The notes under the pieces were generated by a model. The model saw nothing but the letters and a program-made list of their open reading frames with translations, was not told the DNA's origin and searched no databases. A program made the position numbers and the translations under genes. Below are positions 41,312 to 52,559 of a stretch of DNA of 64,000 bases, piece by piece; positions within the stretch are counted from its first letter, which is position 1, and each line of letters begins with the position of its first letter. The DNA comes from Phymatolithon calcareum. Taxonomy: Eukaryota; Rhodophyta; Florideophyceae; Hapalidiales. The stretch covers positions 1,364,001-1,428,000 of the forward strand of contig OZ345385.1 of the NCBI GenBank assembly GCA_977006965.1. The letters are read 5' to 3'.

Positions 41312-41397
41312 GCCTTTCTCATTGTACGCTATAGCGTACAATGAGAAAGGCACACGTGCAAGCCAATTATGTATACATAATTGGCTGGCACGTGTGA
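41312..41397. repeat. Two back-to-back perfect palindromes
   Basis: GCCTTTCTCATTGTACGCTA is followed at once by its reverse complement (41312-41351). Directly after lies a second palindrome, CACACGTGC...GCACGTGTG with AGCCAATTAT-GTATAC-ATAATTGGCT inside (41351-41397), broken only by one extra base per arm. They lie just upstream of the likely oxidoreductase start. They could be foldback element remnants or cruciform-forming regulatory sequence. Confidence 0.8.
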
Positions 41398-43040
41398 GAT
41401 TGTGATTCATGATAGCAGGCAGTGATTGGCTCCTTAGTTTTCCAGCCATCATGACATCAAAATCTCTGCTGTGTATGATGACACTGTACAGTGCGGCGAA
41501 TCTAAATGAGTTAGAGATGAGCATCAACGCAAATTTCGACATCAGTTAATCAGCAAAAATTTCGCCGCTCGTTGACTGGCTTTCAATTGTTTCGTTGACT
41601 AATTGATTAATCAATAATTAATCAACAAGAAAATAGAAAGTGGTAGAATATTTTTAAAATATTTTAACATTTTATAACTTTTAAAAAAGTTTCTTAGTCA
41701 CAATTATGAGCAGTTGTCAAGTAACAAATGAAGCGCGTTTCGTAAACCAAGATTTAGACAATATGACAATACTATATTCAAATAATCTCAATTTGCCCGA
41801 CCATAATTGACTAATCAATAATGTGATATTCTAACCTGATTATTCATTAATAATCAGCACCAGCAATCTTGATATTCATCACAAGAGGGAGAGAGAAGTC
41901 CAGGCATTTAGTTCATGCATGCTATGAGCATCTCAGATTCTGGTGCTAACTGCCACTTCTAGTCTGACGCAATGCTTGAGAAACTTCCAGTTGACATTTC
42001 GGTGACGGCGGCGGATACTCTTACCAAAACGTAAACCTGGACCAGTTGTAGTACACTTGGAGCCAAGATCGACGCATTTCGCGTTCTGGTGTCAAGAAAC
42101 CTTACAACATATGATTTAAAGTGTGACAAGGCGTGTCGAATCACATCCAAAACGGCACAAGAAGCCCCAGGAAAAGAAATCGGCAGTCGAGCTGCGGCAG
42201 TCATTGGAAGGAAGATCGCGAAATGTGCCATCTCGCTTGCATCTGAAATCGCAATGTATCTGTCTCTTGTTGTCGTACAAGTCAGTGGCATGCCATTGTG
42301 AGCTCGGTCAATGGCGAAACAAGAAGGCTAAGGAAGACACTGGCACCACACGACTTAGGGGAGATCGTATAGAGCGACCACGTCGGGACGTCACCGCAAA
42401 TGTCAGCTCGGAATATCGGACAGACCGGACAGTTGAAATAATCACAGGATGGGGGGCACCAAGAGCTCGCCAAGTTGGGTCACTGACTCGCACGTGCGTA
42501 TCGCCGTTAGACCTGACAGTGCAAGGATAGTGTTGGTATTTCGTGGGGTGTGATAAGCAACCATCAGCCAGCAGGTTTGAGATTTCGATAGCATGAAAGG
42601 CACCGCTCATCGCAGCGAGTAAAGGATCGCATCTCAAGCAAGCCACAATTGGCGAGAGCGAGGGCCGACTGCCTTGCCGACCGTGAGAGTGTAACATATG
42701 TGGAAGCAGCAGAAGACGAGCAACTGTGCATCCATGATGCCATGAGAGGGCCTGTGGAGAGCACGAATGAAAACGAAATGGAACTAGAATGGTGATGAAG
42801 ATTTCGAATCTCTGCTTTGGATACACTGACCGAACCCGACATCAATAGCCTTAGCAAATCGAGCTGCACTCAAAGCAACGTCAAATCTCAAGGACGTCCA
42901 CGACACCAGATTCACATGCAGGAGCCCGCACATGTCTTCTTGCTCACTTGCTCGCGTGCTCTTGAAGGGAAGATGCTCCGATCTCTCCTGAACTTCAATC
43001 CTTCCCGCTTACAGTACATTCTCAATAAATGTGTACATTT
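41398..43040. other. Gene-poor stretch with an AT-rich core
   Basis: 41,540-41,870 is AT-rich with overlapping TTAATCA/TGATTAA motifs (for example GATTAATCAATAATTAATCA). From 42,000 to 43,000 there are short frames on both strands, none recognised. Confidence 0.4.
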
Positions 43041-43080
43041 CAGAAAGCTCAAAAGGTGTACACATCTTTTGAGCTTTCTG
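43041..43080. repeat. 40-bp palindrome
   Basis: CAGAAAGCTCAAAAG (43041-43055) is perfectly mirrored at 43066-43080 around GTGTACAC. No coding frame is supported here; it could fold as a hairpin in DNA or RNA. Confidence 0.85.
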
Positions 43081-43318
43081 AGAATCATTTCAAACAAGCA
43101 AACTCTCCGGTATCCTGGTTGATTGTTCGTGAGCTTCCAGCAGATAGAGGTCAAAATTACAGAATGCAGCTGGCTGCAATTACGATGCCTCCCGGGTGCA
43201 TCAGACATGTCGCCTGTGGCGACCAATTGATCAACACCGTGTATGTACCCCGAATGGATTCAGCGATTATGAGATCCAGTTCTTTGCGTCCGCCGCCCTG
43301 CAGAACCGCAATTGACTC

Positions 43319-43641
43319 CATGTGCCGGTGCGCGGGTGCGCGGGTGCGTGGGTGCGTGGGTGCGTGGGTGCGTGGGTGTGCGGGTGTGCGGGTGTGCGGG
43401 TGTGCGCGGGTGCGCGGGTGTGCGGGTGCGCGGGTTTGCGGGTGTGCGGGTGCGCGGGTGTGCGGGTGTGCGGGTGTGCGGGTGTGCGGGTGTGCGGGTG
43501 TGCGGGTGCGCGGGTGTGCGGGTGCGCGGGTGTGCGGGTGCGCGGGTGCGCGGGTGCGCGGGTGTGCGCGTGTGCGCGTGTGCGGGTGCGCGGGTGTGCG
43601 GGTGCGCGGGTGCGCGGGTGTGCGGGTGCGCGGGTGCGCGG
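43319..43641. repeat. G-rich octamer satellite [CT]GCGGGTG
   Basis: About 40 units of an 8-bp repeat (variants TGCGGGTG and CGCGGGTG) give a plus strand with regularly spaced GGG triplets. All three plus frames and the minus frame are open and encode Cys-Gly-Ala-Arg or Pro-Ala-His-Thr repeats, which are fortuitous. Confidence 0.95.
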
Positions 43642-43679
43642 TGATTTGACAAAAAAAGCAAATTTTCTATTGTTACGAA

Positions 43680-43728
43680 GCGTCAGCAGATGCGTTAGTA
43701 ACTTTTAAATAAAAATCTACCTTTCTTC
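43680..43728 (+). mobile_element. Retroposon, (TTC)n-tail family, 49-bp truncated copy
   Basis: Only the last 49 bp (GCGTCAGCAGATGCGTTAGT..., AAATAAAAATCTACC, TTTCTTC) is present. It is flanked by the 15-bp direct repeat TTCTATTGTTACGAA (43665-43679 and 43729-43743). The long duplication and extreme 5' truncation indicate target-primed reverse transcription. Confidence 0.85.
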
Positions 43729-44403
43729 TTCTATTGTTACGAATACACGGGCAAGGCTTTTACAATAGCCACAGTATGTTCCAACCCAATCCAATCCAAT
43801 CCAATCTAAACTCTCAGGGATTATCGCATGGATTGATAGAAAGCATGAGGGCATAGAACACAGCAGAAAAGAAAAGAAGAGAACAGAACAGAACAGTACT
43901 GAGTAGCTGAAATTGGATGTCATTCACTCACCACTACAGTACAGTATGTATGTATCAGGTGATGGTGATGGACTCACTGACCTGCTCGTGAGTGAGTGAG
44001 TTCCAATGATGGTCAAAAAAATCTGTACAGTATGATACGGTGGCGTATTCGTGCAGTTTAGTACGGTACAGTACTTAAATCCCCATGGGGAATTTTGAGC
44101 TTGTTTTTTTAAATTAAAATTATTTGTTGGTTGTCTGTCAATTGAGTAAAGCCGAGGATTCATAGGGCAGTTGAGCGACAGCAATACAATTTACTGTAGA
44201 AGACAGCACTGTATCATACATAACTGTTCTGTACTGTATCATATCTACTGGGGCAATACAGTATTGTATTTCAAAATACACAGTCAGTGTGATATGCATA
44301 AATTTTATGGAAACTGTTCTGTAATGTACGCAGGTGACCATCAGTGGGGCTGCTGTCCTGCCTGCCATTGTAGCACGGATGCATGCATGCATGATGCTTT
44401 GCT

Positions 44404-44610
44404 GTGGTGTGCGGCTGTGATGTGGTGTGATGTGGTGTGGTTTGGTGTGGTGTGGTGTGGTGTGGTGTGGTGTGGTGTGGTGTGGTGTGGTGTGGTGTGG
44501 TGTGGTGTGGTGTGGTGTGGTGTGGTGTGGTGTGGTGTGGTGTGGTGTGGTATGGTGTGGTATGGTTTGGTTTGGTATGGTTTGTATTGTGTTGTGTGGT
44601 TTGGCGTGGG
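44404..44610. repeat. (GTGTG)n / GGTGT pentamer satellite
   Basis: Some thirty-plus units of TGTGG with increasing decay at both ends (TGTGA, TTTGG, TATGG). The plus strand encodes Cys-Gly-Val-Val-Trp repeats and the minus strand His-Thr-Thr-Pro repeats, both fortuitous. Confidence 0.95.
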
Positions 44611-44888
44611 GGTGATGTGCATATGCGGTTGTAAGATACAGTGCAGTACAGTAGTGCAGCTTTCGACGATAGTTGAGCACTGTTCATGCGAGGGTGGGTT
44701 GACAAGGCAGACAAAAGGCGTTGGCGAGGGGCTTCTCGTGCATGCATGCATGCGGTGACACGTACAGTACAGGACCGTATCCTTCTTGAATGGCTGACCT
44801 ACAGTACTGTACTGTATGATACAGCAGCTGAATTCTTCGCTCTCTCATGCATCAGATGATGATGATCATGATCCCCAACGTGCAATCT

Positions 44889-44956
44889 TACTGTACTGTA
44901 GTTTACTGTACTGTACTGTACTGTACTGTACTGTACTGTACTGCACTGTATTTGAA
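44889..44956. repeat. (TACTG)n run
   Basis: About ten near-perfect TACTG units (ACTGTACTGTAGTTTACTG followed by continuous repeats). It is the core of the wider pentamer cluster. Confidence 0.9.
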
Positions 44957-44998
44957 GTTTAATTGCCCAAGCTGCTTGTTCAACAACAACTACTCTCA

Positions 44999-45754
44999 TA
45001 CTGTACTGTACGCGACCTTATCAGCGTCTCAATCAACATCTAGCGTGCTCCACCGGTCGCTGGCTGCAGTTTCCATCTCTGATGTGGCCGTCGCGAAGCA
45101 AGCGCAGAAGCTGCTCGATGGTATGGCTGCAGCTGCTGGTGTGGACTCGGCTCTAACGCTTTCGGACATTCTGCGCGTATTGAATGTGTGCCGGCGTCCG
45201 CTTCAAAATCACATTTCTTGCTCCCTCTTACGCGCCACGCAGTGCTGTCAGCGTTATTTGCACTTTTTTCATCTCGCCGACGTACCCGCGCAACTCTGAA
45301 ACGAATTTCAAACATCGGCGCTGTGCTCGACGCACTACAGCTGCGCTTCGTGGGCCCCAAAGCACGACCCTCACCTGACGCCACCCGCTCTCCTGCCGAG
45401 TCATCACCGTCATCATACCGCCGGTTTCAGAATCACTGCCCAAGGCCGGGTAGGAAGAGAGGGTGATGCGAACCCGTGCCGGTGCTGCAGGGTCTCACTC
45501 ACTCACTCACTCACTCGTTCTTCTTTCACACCGTCGCTCTCGATGTGCCGCATGCGGAGGAGGTTGTCGGCGCAATGTTTCTGCTTGCGGACCGCCCGCG
45601 AGGAGCATTCTCGCCCACTTGCGCATACGCCCTAGGACATTGCACATTTTTGCTACGTACATGCGGGCTACTACATGCGGTCTTTCGCCTTGATCCTCCA
45701 TATTTGGGACCAGGCGACGTACTAGAAGGGCTAGTAAAGAAATGTCACTTCTGA
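44999..45754 (+). pseudogene. Possible unrecognised gene, broken frame
   Basis: Three adjoining plus segments have ordinary protein-like composition. The first (about 44,999-45,200) reads SISDVAVAKQAQKLLDGMAA...LTLSDILRVLNVC. A frame change near 45,190 leads to a second (45,188-45,466) with PLTRHAVLSALFALFSSRRR and LDALQLRFVGPKA. An in-frame TGA at 45,464 is followed by a third ending LDPPYLGPGDVLEGLVKKCH. An (ACTC)n microsatellite lies at 45,494-45,516. I do not recognise the family. It may be a decayed helical-repeat protein or chance open frame in GC-rich DNA. Confidence 0.25.
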
Positions 45755-46013
45755 ATTGTGTTATCAGTGTAACTGGAGGCTTTGAATAAAAACTAATCAC
45801 CTGCTTTTGAAGAAAATGATGAATGATCGCTTCTCGCTTGCTCGCCTTGTCTTGATTTTCATTTCCTTCTGTAAATTATTAATTTTCTTTTTATGGAAAA
45901 CGAACGGAGTCGTTGGCTCAAGGTTTATTAGCTTTCAGGTTTAAGCAGGAGCTAAATTTGCAATTTTTTAACCTCATGGTTGTGTGGCGAGCGATCTTTC
46001 TCAGAATGTCGCT

Positions 46014-46225
46014 AGGACAGGGGAGTAACTTTCCCCCTCGAGGTCTCGAAGGAGACCAGAGGTGGGTTTTTGTAGTCCACTGAATCGTGTTACACCGACA
46101 AGAAAAGAAAACCCCTTCAAGACAGAATCTAGCCAAAACCTCTTGGCCTTAGGAAAGTTGCCCCGAGCGTCAGCAGATGCGTTGGTAACTTTTAAATAAA
46201 AATCTACCTTTCTTCTTCTTCTTCT
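46014..46225 (+). mobile_element. Retroposon, (TTC)n-tail family, 212-bp copy
   Basis: Flanked by TCAGAATGTCGCT at 46001-46013 and 46226-46238. The body runs AGGACAGGGGAGTAACTTTC, then CCAGAGGTGGGTTTT, GTAGTCCACTGAATCGTG, AAAGTTGCCCCGAGCGTCAG, GCGTTGGTAACTTTTAAATA and the (TTC)n tail. No coding sequence was seen. Confidence 0.9.
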
Positions 46226-46238
46226 TCAGAATGTCGCT

Positions 46239-48593
46239 TCGATAAGCCTGGCGCGCATCCGTATCTCGTGCGAGCTGGCTAAGTCGCAGCACTGAAATTT
46301 ATTTTAAAGGTGGCTAGCTACCCAACTGTAGCTTAAATGGCACAATGGTCCCGATTCTATTGCTTTCCTCTCAGCCCACCTCTTATTCTGTATGATTCAG
46401 GATCCCTAGCGACTTTGCTTTCCTCTTTGCTTGTCCATATTGGCTTGAGCATGACTTGTTTCATCGTTGCTGTACACCATCTTCCAAGCCTTCCAAGTTT
46501 TTCTTCCAAGACTGACGGCTTCCGCGGAAATCTTCCCATGAACCATTGTGCGCAAAACTTCCTATCAGACCTTGTTTCAGGTTGACGGCCCTGTGAGACT
46601 TTTTCATCGCCTAGCAGTGGATTCTCCTTGACAATCTTTCCTTTTCTTTTTTCCATTCTTCCCGGAGAGCCTTCTTAGACGGAGTATTTTCCAAATTTTC
46701 TTCCTTCTGCCACCTCTCCATGATTTGCCGCTCGCTTCTCCGTCTTTGTCATTCTCTAGTCCCCGTCGAAGATCGGATGCAAGCCGGCCTCTTCTGAACG
46801 AATTCTAAGTCAAGAGCAAGCCGCTGCGGGGCGCTTGTGTACTGCTCTTCCTTCGGAAATTGTGCGTAGGGTAGCGATTTCGCTTTGTACTCTTTTGTAC
46901 TCGGCATTCACCTTCCAAATGGTTGGCCGGAAGATGGAGGTTGATATGGCTGGGCTGCTGGAAAGTTGTAGAGCCAAGCACAGAGCAGGAAATATGTGCA
47001 GAAGAAATGAAAAGTCCAAATCTAGGGGGACTTTGCAAAATCTGAGTTCGGAAGAAAATTCTTCGGAGTTTGCAGTTATGCTCAGGGCGGAAACTTTCAA
47101 TCTACGCTTGCTGTTCCGAGAGCAGAGCATTTGTTCCTGAAGAATTCCTTTTCAAAATTCGACTACGCCCCTGTTACAGGCGCCATGAACTCAGACGCTT
47201 TTGGGAATAAAACTAGCAACACAAAAAGACAACATAATACTGCGCATGGACGAACTGCTAACTGTCTGCTACCTCTCATGCCTGCAAAAGACAGATATTC
47301 AGCGACGGGATGCAACTGAGACGGACTCTAAAGAAGGCGTGCAAAGCGAAACTGTAGCAGAGTGCAATCAATATCATGAAATGTCGATCTTCGTCCTTCA
47401 TAGAGAGTGCACGCGAAGAACCCATAACCAGATGTGCCCCTTAATTAAAGTCCAGCATCGCTTGATTATGGTTGTGTGTTTGTTGGTTTCTTTTTTACTT
47501 TGTGGTGCTACTAGGGAGTCCTATTTATACCCTCATGAGCACCGCATCTCCCTTCTCCTTGCTAATTGTAGTGCCGTGTCATGTTTGTATATAATATTGC
47601 GTGTCTGTTTCTAGTAGAATATTAGGCTGATATTTTGCAACTACTTGGGTGAAGTATATCGAACTTAACTATTACATTTATCGAACCCCATCAAAACGTA
47701 CACAGGCATGACCTCAGTACACAACCGTCGGTAACGCTTGTACCGGTCGCGCTCGGGTATGGCTGGAAGACGAGAAGGGGGCCGGTGCCAAAGGGGGGGG
47801 GGGGAAACTGTATGTTTTTATTTTAGAAGCCCTCATCGCCGGCACACGCCGACACCAGAGCAGCTTCGCATTGCGCTGTACATCTTCCAGGGAAGACTAC
47901 AGCATATCGCCTCCATCATCACATCATCATCTCCTCTTTCATCTCACTTTCTAGCATCATTAGTTTGTCAATCGCTTGTTTCACTTCCTCTTCTGTTCCC
48001 TCATTCATCTCGGGTTGCGTTAGGTTGCGTTGAAGGCCGGTGCCAAAGGTATTTCCGGCGTATCAGCGGTTTGAGAACATTTACCTAACGGTAACAGGCT
48101 TTCTAGACCGGATGGCGTGTTGGACTGGACTTGAGCGCCACGAACAATGGGCGAGTTTGGTACTTTCAGAACTCTCTTTACGTCTGTTCACACGATAGTT
48201 GTGTTTGACAGTGAGGTTCTCAAAGTCACACAACGATGAGGTGTTGCGATATGGGCTCTGAGACAGGGGGGTTATATGTTGATTTATTTTAGAAGCTCCC
48301 AAAACCTCAATTTGATTAACAGGGCAGCTTCTCGCTATCTTCCACATTCATCTCTCTACTAGCCTCCTAATATCTCCTTAATCCGAGTTTCTCTGAGACA
48401 GGGATGGACAGCAGGTTTAGAGGCTAGGCCGGAACTATCAGCTCACTTTTGCGTGGGTGTGGGTGGACCTTGAGATGGGACGAGGCTGGGAAACTGGCAG
48501 AGATGGGAGAGTGTCCTCCTCCGTTACACAGCAGCCGTAAGACATAGCAGAAAGACAAAAGCCGTAATTGACTCGACGCCAGCAGACGATCGG
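46239..48593. other. Gene-poor stretch with a dispersed repeat
   Basis: No gene recognised. A segment at 47,797-47,880 starts with a poly-G run, then GAAACTGTATGTTTTTATTT and TAGAAGCCCTCA. It closely resembles 57,145-57,225, and TTATTTTAGAAGC recurs near 48,284. It is probably the end of another retroelement family in minus orientation (an AATAAAAA-like tail on that strand). Confidence 0.45.
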
Positions 48594-48607
48594 GTACCAG
48601 GAGAGGA

Positions 48608-49026
48608 AGAAGAAGAAGAAGAGGAAATTTTTATTATAGTGTTACCAATGCATCTGCTGACGCTTGGGGCAACACTTCTGGCGAGACACTAGGACTCAAT
48701 CGGAACCCAAAAGCTCCATTTCGCTAAAAGTGACATAGTCAGAAAAAATTCAAAACCTACCTCTGGTCTCACAGAAGAGATCTCGAGGGGAAAATCATAT
48801 CGCTTCTATTGCCACGCAGAGTATACCGTCTCTTGACGAGCGACGGTACGCACATGGGGGTTTGCGACGTCCCGAGTCGTTTCTGCGCCGATGGCGCCAT
48901 GGGCGAGATTAGCGACTTCCCGGGTCTGTCGTGCCGCGCGGCGATCCACGCGAGGGGGTTACTGACGTCCCCAGTCTTGTCTGCGCCGGAGCGCCTTGGG
49001 CGAGTTTAGCGACATCCTGGGTCGTC
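48608..49026 (-). mobile_element. Retroposon, (TTC)n-tail family, longest copy (419 bp)
   Basis: Flanked by the 14-bp repeat GTACCAGGAGAGGA (48594-48607 and 49027-49040). On the minus strand it ends with the shared 3' part (GTCAGCAGATGCATTGGTAAC, then AATAAAAATTTCC and TTC repeats). Its 5' part, 48,850-49,026, holds about three diverged blocks of the form GGCGA-(TAG)-GACRTCCC-GG-TCGT-GCGCC. Confidence 0.9.
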
Positions 49027-49079
49027 GTACCAGGAGAGGAGTTAATGCGAGAATTGACCTCAGATTGTCAGAAAACGTA

Positions 49080-49534
49080 GCATCGTTGGCTTCGTACTCA
49101 CTGCAGAAGACTCTCTTCACTGTTATGAACGACACAGAAAGAGCAAGAGGTATAAGCAAGCGTGGGCTCCCCACGGATCTCCCATGAGCCCCACACTCTT
49201 CAATATTCTGATGGACACATTGGCAGAAATGATCACGACCATGGACTTCAACGATTCTAATGCGAGTTTTCGCTTAAATGTATTTGCTGACGACGTCATA
49301 TCAATGGCGAAAAGTGAAGACGAGCTCCAGGAAATGCTCAATGAATGCTCCGAATGGGCGCAAGTTTATCCATTGACTGAGTTAAACCGAAAGTTCTCCG
49401 TCATACTACCGAGTCGAAGGATTAGACAACGGTTTCTTCTGGCAACGAGGAAGTGCATATATCACGCACAGCAGAAAACAGAATTCGTGACAACAGACTT
49501 CCGGAGCGATTCAAAAGCGCTGGCGCAAAAATGA
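49080..49534 (+). pseudogene. LINE reverse-transcriptase fragment with FADD box
   Basis: The frame reads PHGSPMSPTLFNILMDTLAE followed by LNVFADDVISMAKSEDELQE. These are the conserved G-x-P-[LM]-S-P-x-L-F and F-A-D-D catalytic motifs of non-LTR reverse transcriptases. It is open from about 49,150 to a TGA at 49,534, but the C-terminal part (after TELNRKF) no longer resembles the thumb. The upstream endonuclease and fingers are absent. It is a plus-strand relic, immediately downstream of the retroposon at 48,608-49,026 and its target repeat. Confidence 0.75.
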
Positions 49535-50285
49535 CGCTCATGAGTTCCCTGCAAGGTGTAGCACCAAGCAAACTAGAGCTCGGCGTACAGAAAGAAAGAC
49601 AAGAACTGGATGAGAAGCAAGAGAAAAGCGGAAGAGACTGAATGTGATTGACGTAAAGATACACCTGTAGACATTCTCCTGCAGGAAAGTAATTTCTGTA
49701 ATACCTGGGAGTGAAAAGATAAGTTTTTGGTTTACCTTGAAAAGGGGTGATTTCTCGGTGATGCGATGCCACTGTCTAAGGTGGGATTCGGATCGCCGCT
49801 TAAATAGAGCAGAGGTGAGCAATTGCACACCCTGCAAAAAGGGGGGACACTAACCGACGCTATATAAATATTACTTTGAGTGTTAATCGGTGTCTGCGAT
49901 AAATCCGTTGATTCTTCCTGGAGGAGTCGTTCACCATACTGTGTTGACAGTGTTGGTGGATATATCGCAAAGAGTCGTTGTAGAGCTCCTAGCTCGATGG
50001 CGATAATGTCGTTCAATACACCCCTGCAACATTGCCTGTCTACACACCCCAAACGGGGCAAACCGGAATAAACATTGTATCGCCCTCGGAGCACACTTCC
50101 CAGGTTTACGATTGAGTGAGCTCGACGAGGGAAAGTTTCACGCGGATCTAGGCGTGATAGTTTCGAATCTGCCGGAAATGGAGTCGGTGTATGGATGCCC
50201 ACAGAGCACGCTCCACAGCCTTGCGGTAACTCCAGCGAACGTCCTGATGGGACGTGAGCACGAGCCTTCACGTCACGGGTCTGTG
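49535..50285. other. Gene-poor stretch
   Basis: No gene recognised. Short frames on the minus strand look fortuitous. Confidence 0.35.
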
Positions 50286-50289
50286 AGTG

Positions 50290-50760
50290 CTCAACAGTGA
50301 GAGCACCGGCGCGATAGAGACGCGGATGAAAAACAAAGAAACGAAAAGAAGGAAGAGATTGTGGGGTCGAAGGATGTCGGTGTCGTCGTCAAGCGGTGAC
50401 CTTGGCTTGGCAGTCAACCCTTGAGGGAACACACGAGGTGAAGGGAAGATTGGAGTGCGGTGTGTGCGACTTCACCGTACTGGGTTGCACGGACAACCCA
50501 CTATACTCGTTGGACATGGGACAAGTGGGAAGCTTGCGCGTATTGCGTAGTCGAAGAGGCGTGCATGCAAGTTGAAGTGTGCTGCGATGCGAGCAGCACT
50601 AGAAAACCTCCACCTTCATTTATTGAGAAGGTTCACACTACACTAAGTACTATAGACAGATGTGAATAAATTAATGCTTTATTCCTCTAAGAGGCTAGCA
50701 AGACGTGGTTCTACTATTACCTCTACTAAGATTACGGCAGGGCGTCTTATCCTGCTAGCT
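50290..50760. repeat. Diverged dispersed repeat related to the 7-kb unit (13.5-13.9 kb)
   Basis: Ordered short matches are shared with 13,500-13,930: GACCTTGG...G(C/G)C-GTCAA, an AAAAC/AAACCTCCACCTTC motif, and a TTTA-T/C-T-AAGAGG-like segment. Its end (GCTTTATTCCTCTAAGAGGCTAGCA near 50,675) also resembles about 2,070. The family is not identified. Confidence 0.45.
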
Positions 50761-52159
50761 AGTGGAACACGCGCTACAGATGTGAAGTAAGAAAGAGATT
50801 GGCTGATGGGGTACAGTTCTTGGCCCGACGAAAAGGGTGATCAGTGCGTCTAGAACGAGACAGAAGTGTACAGGCGTGGATACGTCGTAGTTCGAAGTGG
50901 CGGTTAGGCGCGAAAGAACTAGCGCATTCAACCAGCCATACAACTACCGTTGTATTGTCTTTATGTTGTCGTCATTTGTCTTTGGACATAACATGAAGAG
51001 ATAGTACTCACCAGGCGCCACACTAGGCATGAAAAGGAAAGAATATATCCACAGAAAATGCATCAGGCTTTGAAAAGCAATCATCCGGCTAGTATACGAG
51101 CACACCCCGCATATAACACTCAACAAAATCCGAGTATTGAGAGGAGAAGTGAAAGTTCAATGGACATCACAACGATTCTGTTTGGAAAGTGGACAGGGCG
51201 GCACTAGAGAAGACTAATGAAGTAATGTCAAATAGAACCATGGAAGTTCCGCCGATAGCGCCTACTCTAAAAGTTAGTACGAAGACTTGCACAGGTTGTG
51301 GAAGAGACATGCGAAGCTGGGGCAGATCTGGAACTCGAGTCACTTGACTGCGTGCGAAAATCGAACACCCAACGACATCCAAGACAGAAGTACCGTCCGA
51401 CGAGTTTGGGAACAGCGAGAAGAACGCGGTGCCAGGAAAATTAACTTTTCCAAGAATGGTCTTCCGCGCCAAGTAGCGAGGATGAAAGAAGCAGGCACAG
51501 AATTCTCTGTGCAAAATGTATTGTAGCTCCCTGTCAAAAACTCCGCCGATTTTGATAGAAGAAACGGGCAGTCGAGGATCATGGGCAGTTAGAACATTCA
51601 ACAGCATCCAGAGAAAGCCTACATGGACCCGTGCAGAGGAGAACAATGCGGCCATTGACGACATACAGTACTACGTAATTATGATTAAAACAACTGAGGT
51701 TTCGAGTCTAGTAGAATGCTATTCATTGCTTCATTCATTTTGTGTATTCCCCTTGTGGAGCTAGCAACACTTTGAGGCCTAAGAGTCTACTATTCCAGTC
51801 TATTTGCTGTGAGTTGACCGCTGCTTGCACGTCGAGGTCCGGGACGTCGCCAAAGATTGACACTGGTATTGGTCGGAATTGAAGTAGCACTTGACATAAT
51901 GTTCGAGAGACCGCAGCATTCCATGTCGCAACGCGAAGTTCAGTAGAGAAACTTATAGTTTCCCTAGAGCCTTCCCGGCCTTCTGCGTTTGCTTTTCGGG
52001 AAACGTCCCTTCGCACTAGAATTCCAAGAACGGTGCCGACTTTCTGCAAGCTGGGACTCATTACACTTTCTCAACAAATCCACTTTATTACGACTCTCTT
52101 CGGCCGAGCACTTGAAAGGAATGACTGGACAAGTGTCGCACATGTAAATGTCAGACTGC
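50761..52159. other. Gene-poor stretch
   Basis: A plus-strand frame at 51,287-51,526 (79 residues, Arg/Glu-rich) has a composition like LINE linker regions, but no diagnostic motif. Otherwise nothing recognised. Confidence 0.35.
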
Positions 52160-52175
52160 TCAAGCTGATCGTCCA

Positions 52176-52256
52176 AAACCTCTTGGCCTTAGGAAAGTTG
52201 TCCCGAGCTTCAGCAGATGCGTTGGTAACTTTTAAATAAAAATCTACCTTTCTTCT
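52176..52256 (+). mobile_element. Retroposon, (TTC)n-tail family, 81-bp truncated copy
   Basis: Flanked by TCAAGCTGATCGTCCA at 52160-52175 and 52257-52272, a perfect 16-bp target duplication, the longest in the set. Confidence 0.9.
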
Positions 52257-52559
52257 TCAAGCTGATCGTCCAGTTCCGCAAATATCGACCTTTTAGTCCT
52301 TCACCTGTGGGGAAGAGTAACGGATGGCCAAAGAGCGTTTCTGTTTCAAGTGAGCGGATGCCTGTTTAACATAAGGACGAAGAACGCAGTTATAGACGCG
52401 TACTTGAAAAGCGTGGAATCACACACACCAAAGCCGTATTTGCGACTCGCGAGCCGGTTTCTCCCAGATTCGAATAGCGCACAGAGCGTGGAGGTTCCTG
52501 TACAATCAGAGTGCCATGCAGTTGATTGCCATCAATGTGGACGTTGTATCGCATCAGGC

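Larger units (their letters stand above)
43930..45020. repeat. Cluster of TACTG/CAGTA pentamer tracts
   Basis: Short tracts of the pentamer TACTG or its complement (for example CTACAGTACAGTA, GTACGGTACAGTACTT, ACAGTACTGTACTGTATGAT) recur at least ten times over 1.1 kb, separated by non-repeat sequence. The longest run is at 44,889-44,956. No gene is visible inside. Confidence 0.75.

Noticed and set aside
43319-43708. Long Cys-Gly-Ala-Arg ORFs
   Set aside because: All frames on both strands are open because the octamer lacks stop codons; there is no independent coding evidence.
44138-44758. His-Thr-Thr-Pro and Cys-Gly-Val-Val-Trp repeat ORFs
   Set aside because: They are translations of the GTGTG pentamer satellite in different frames.
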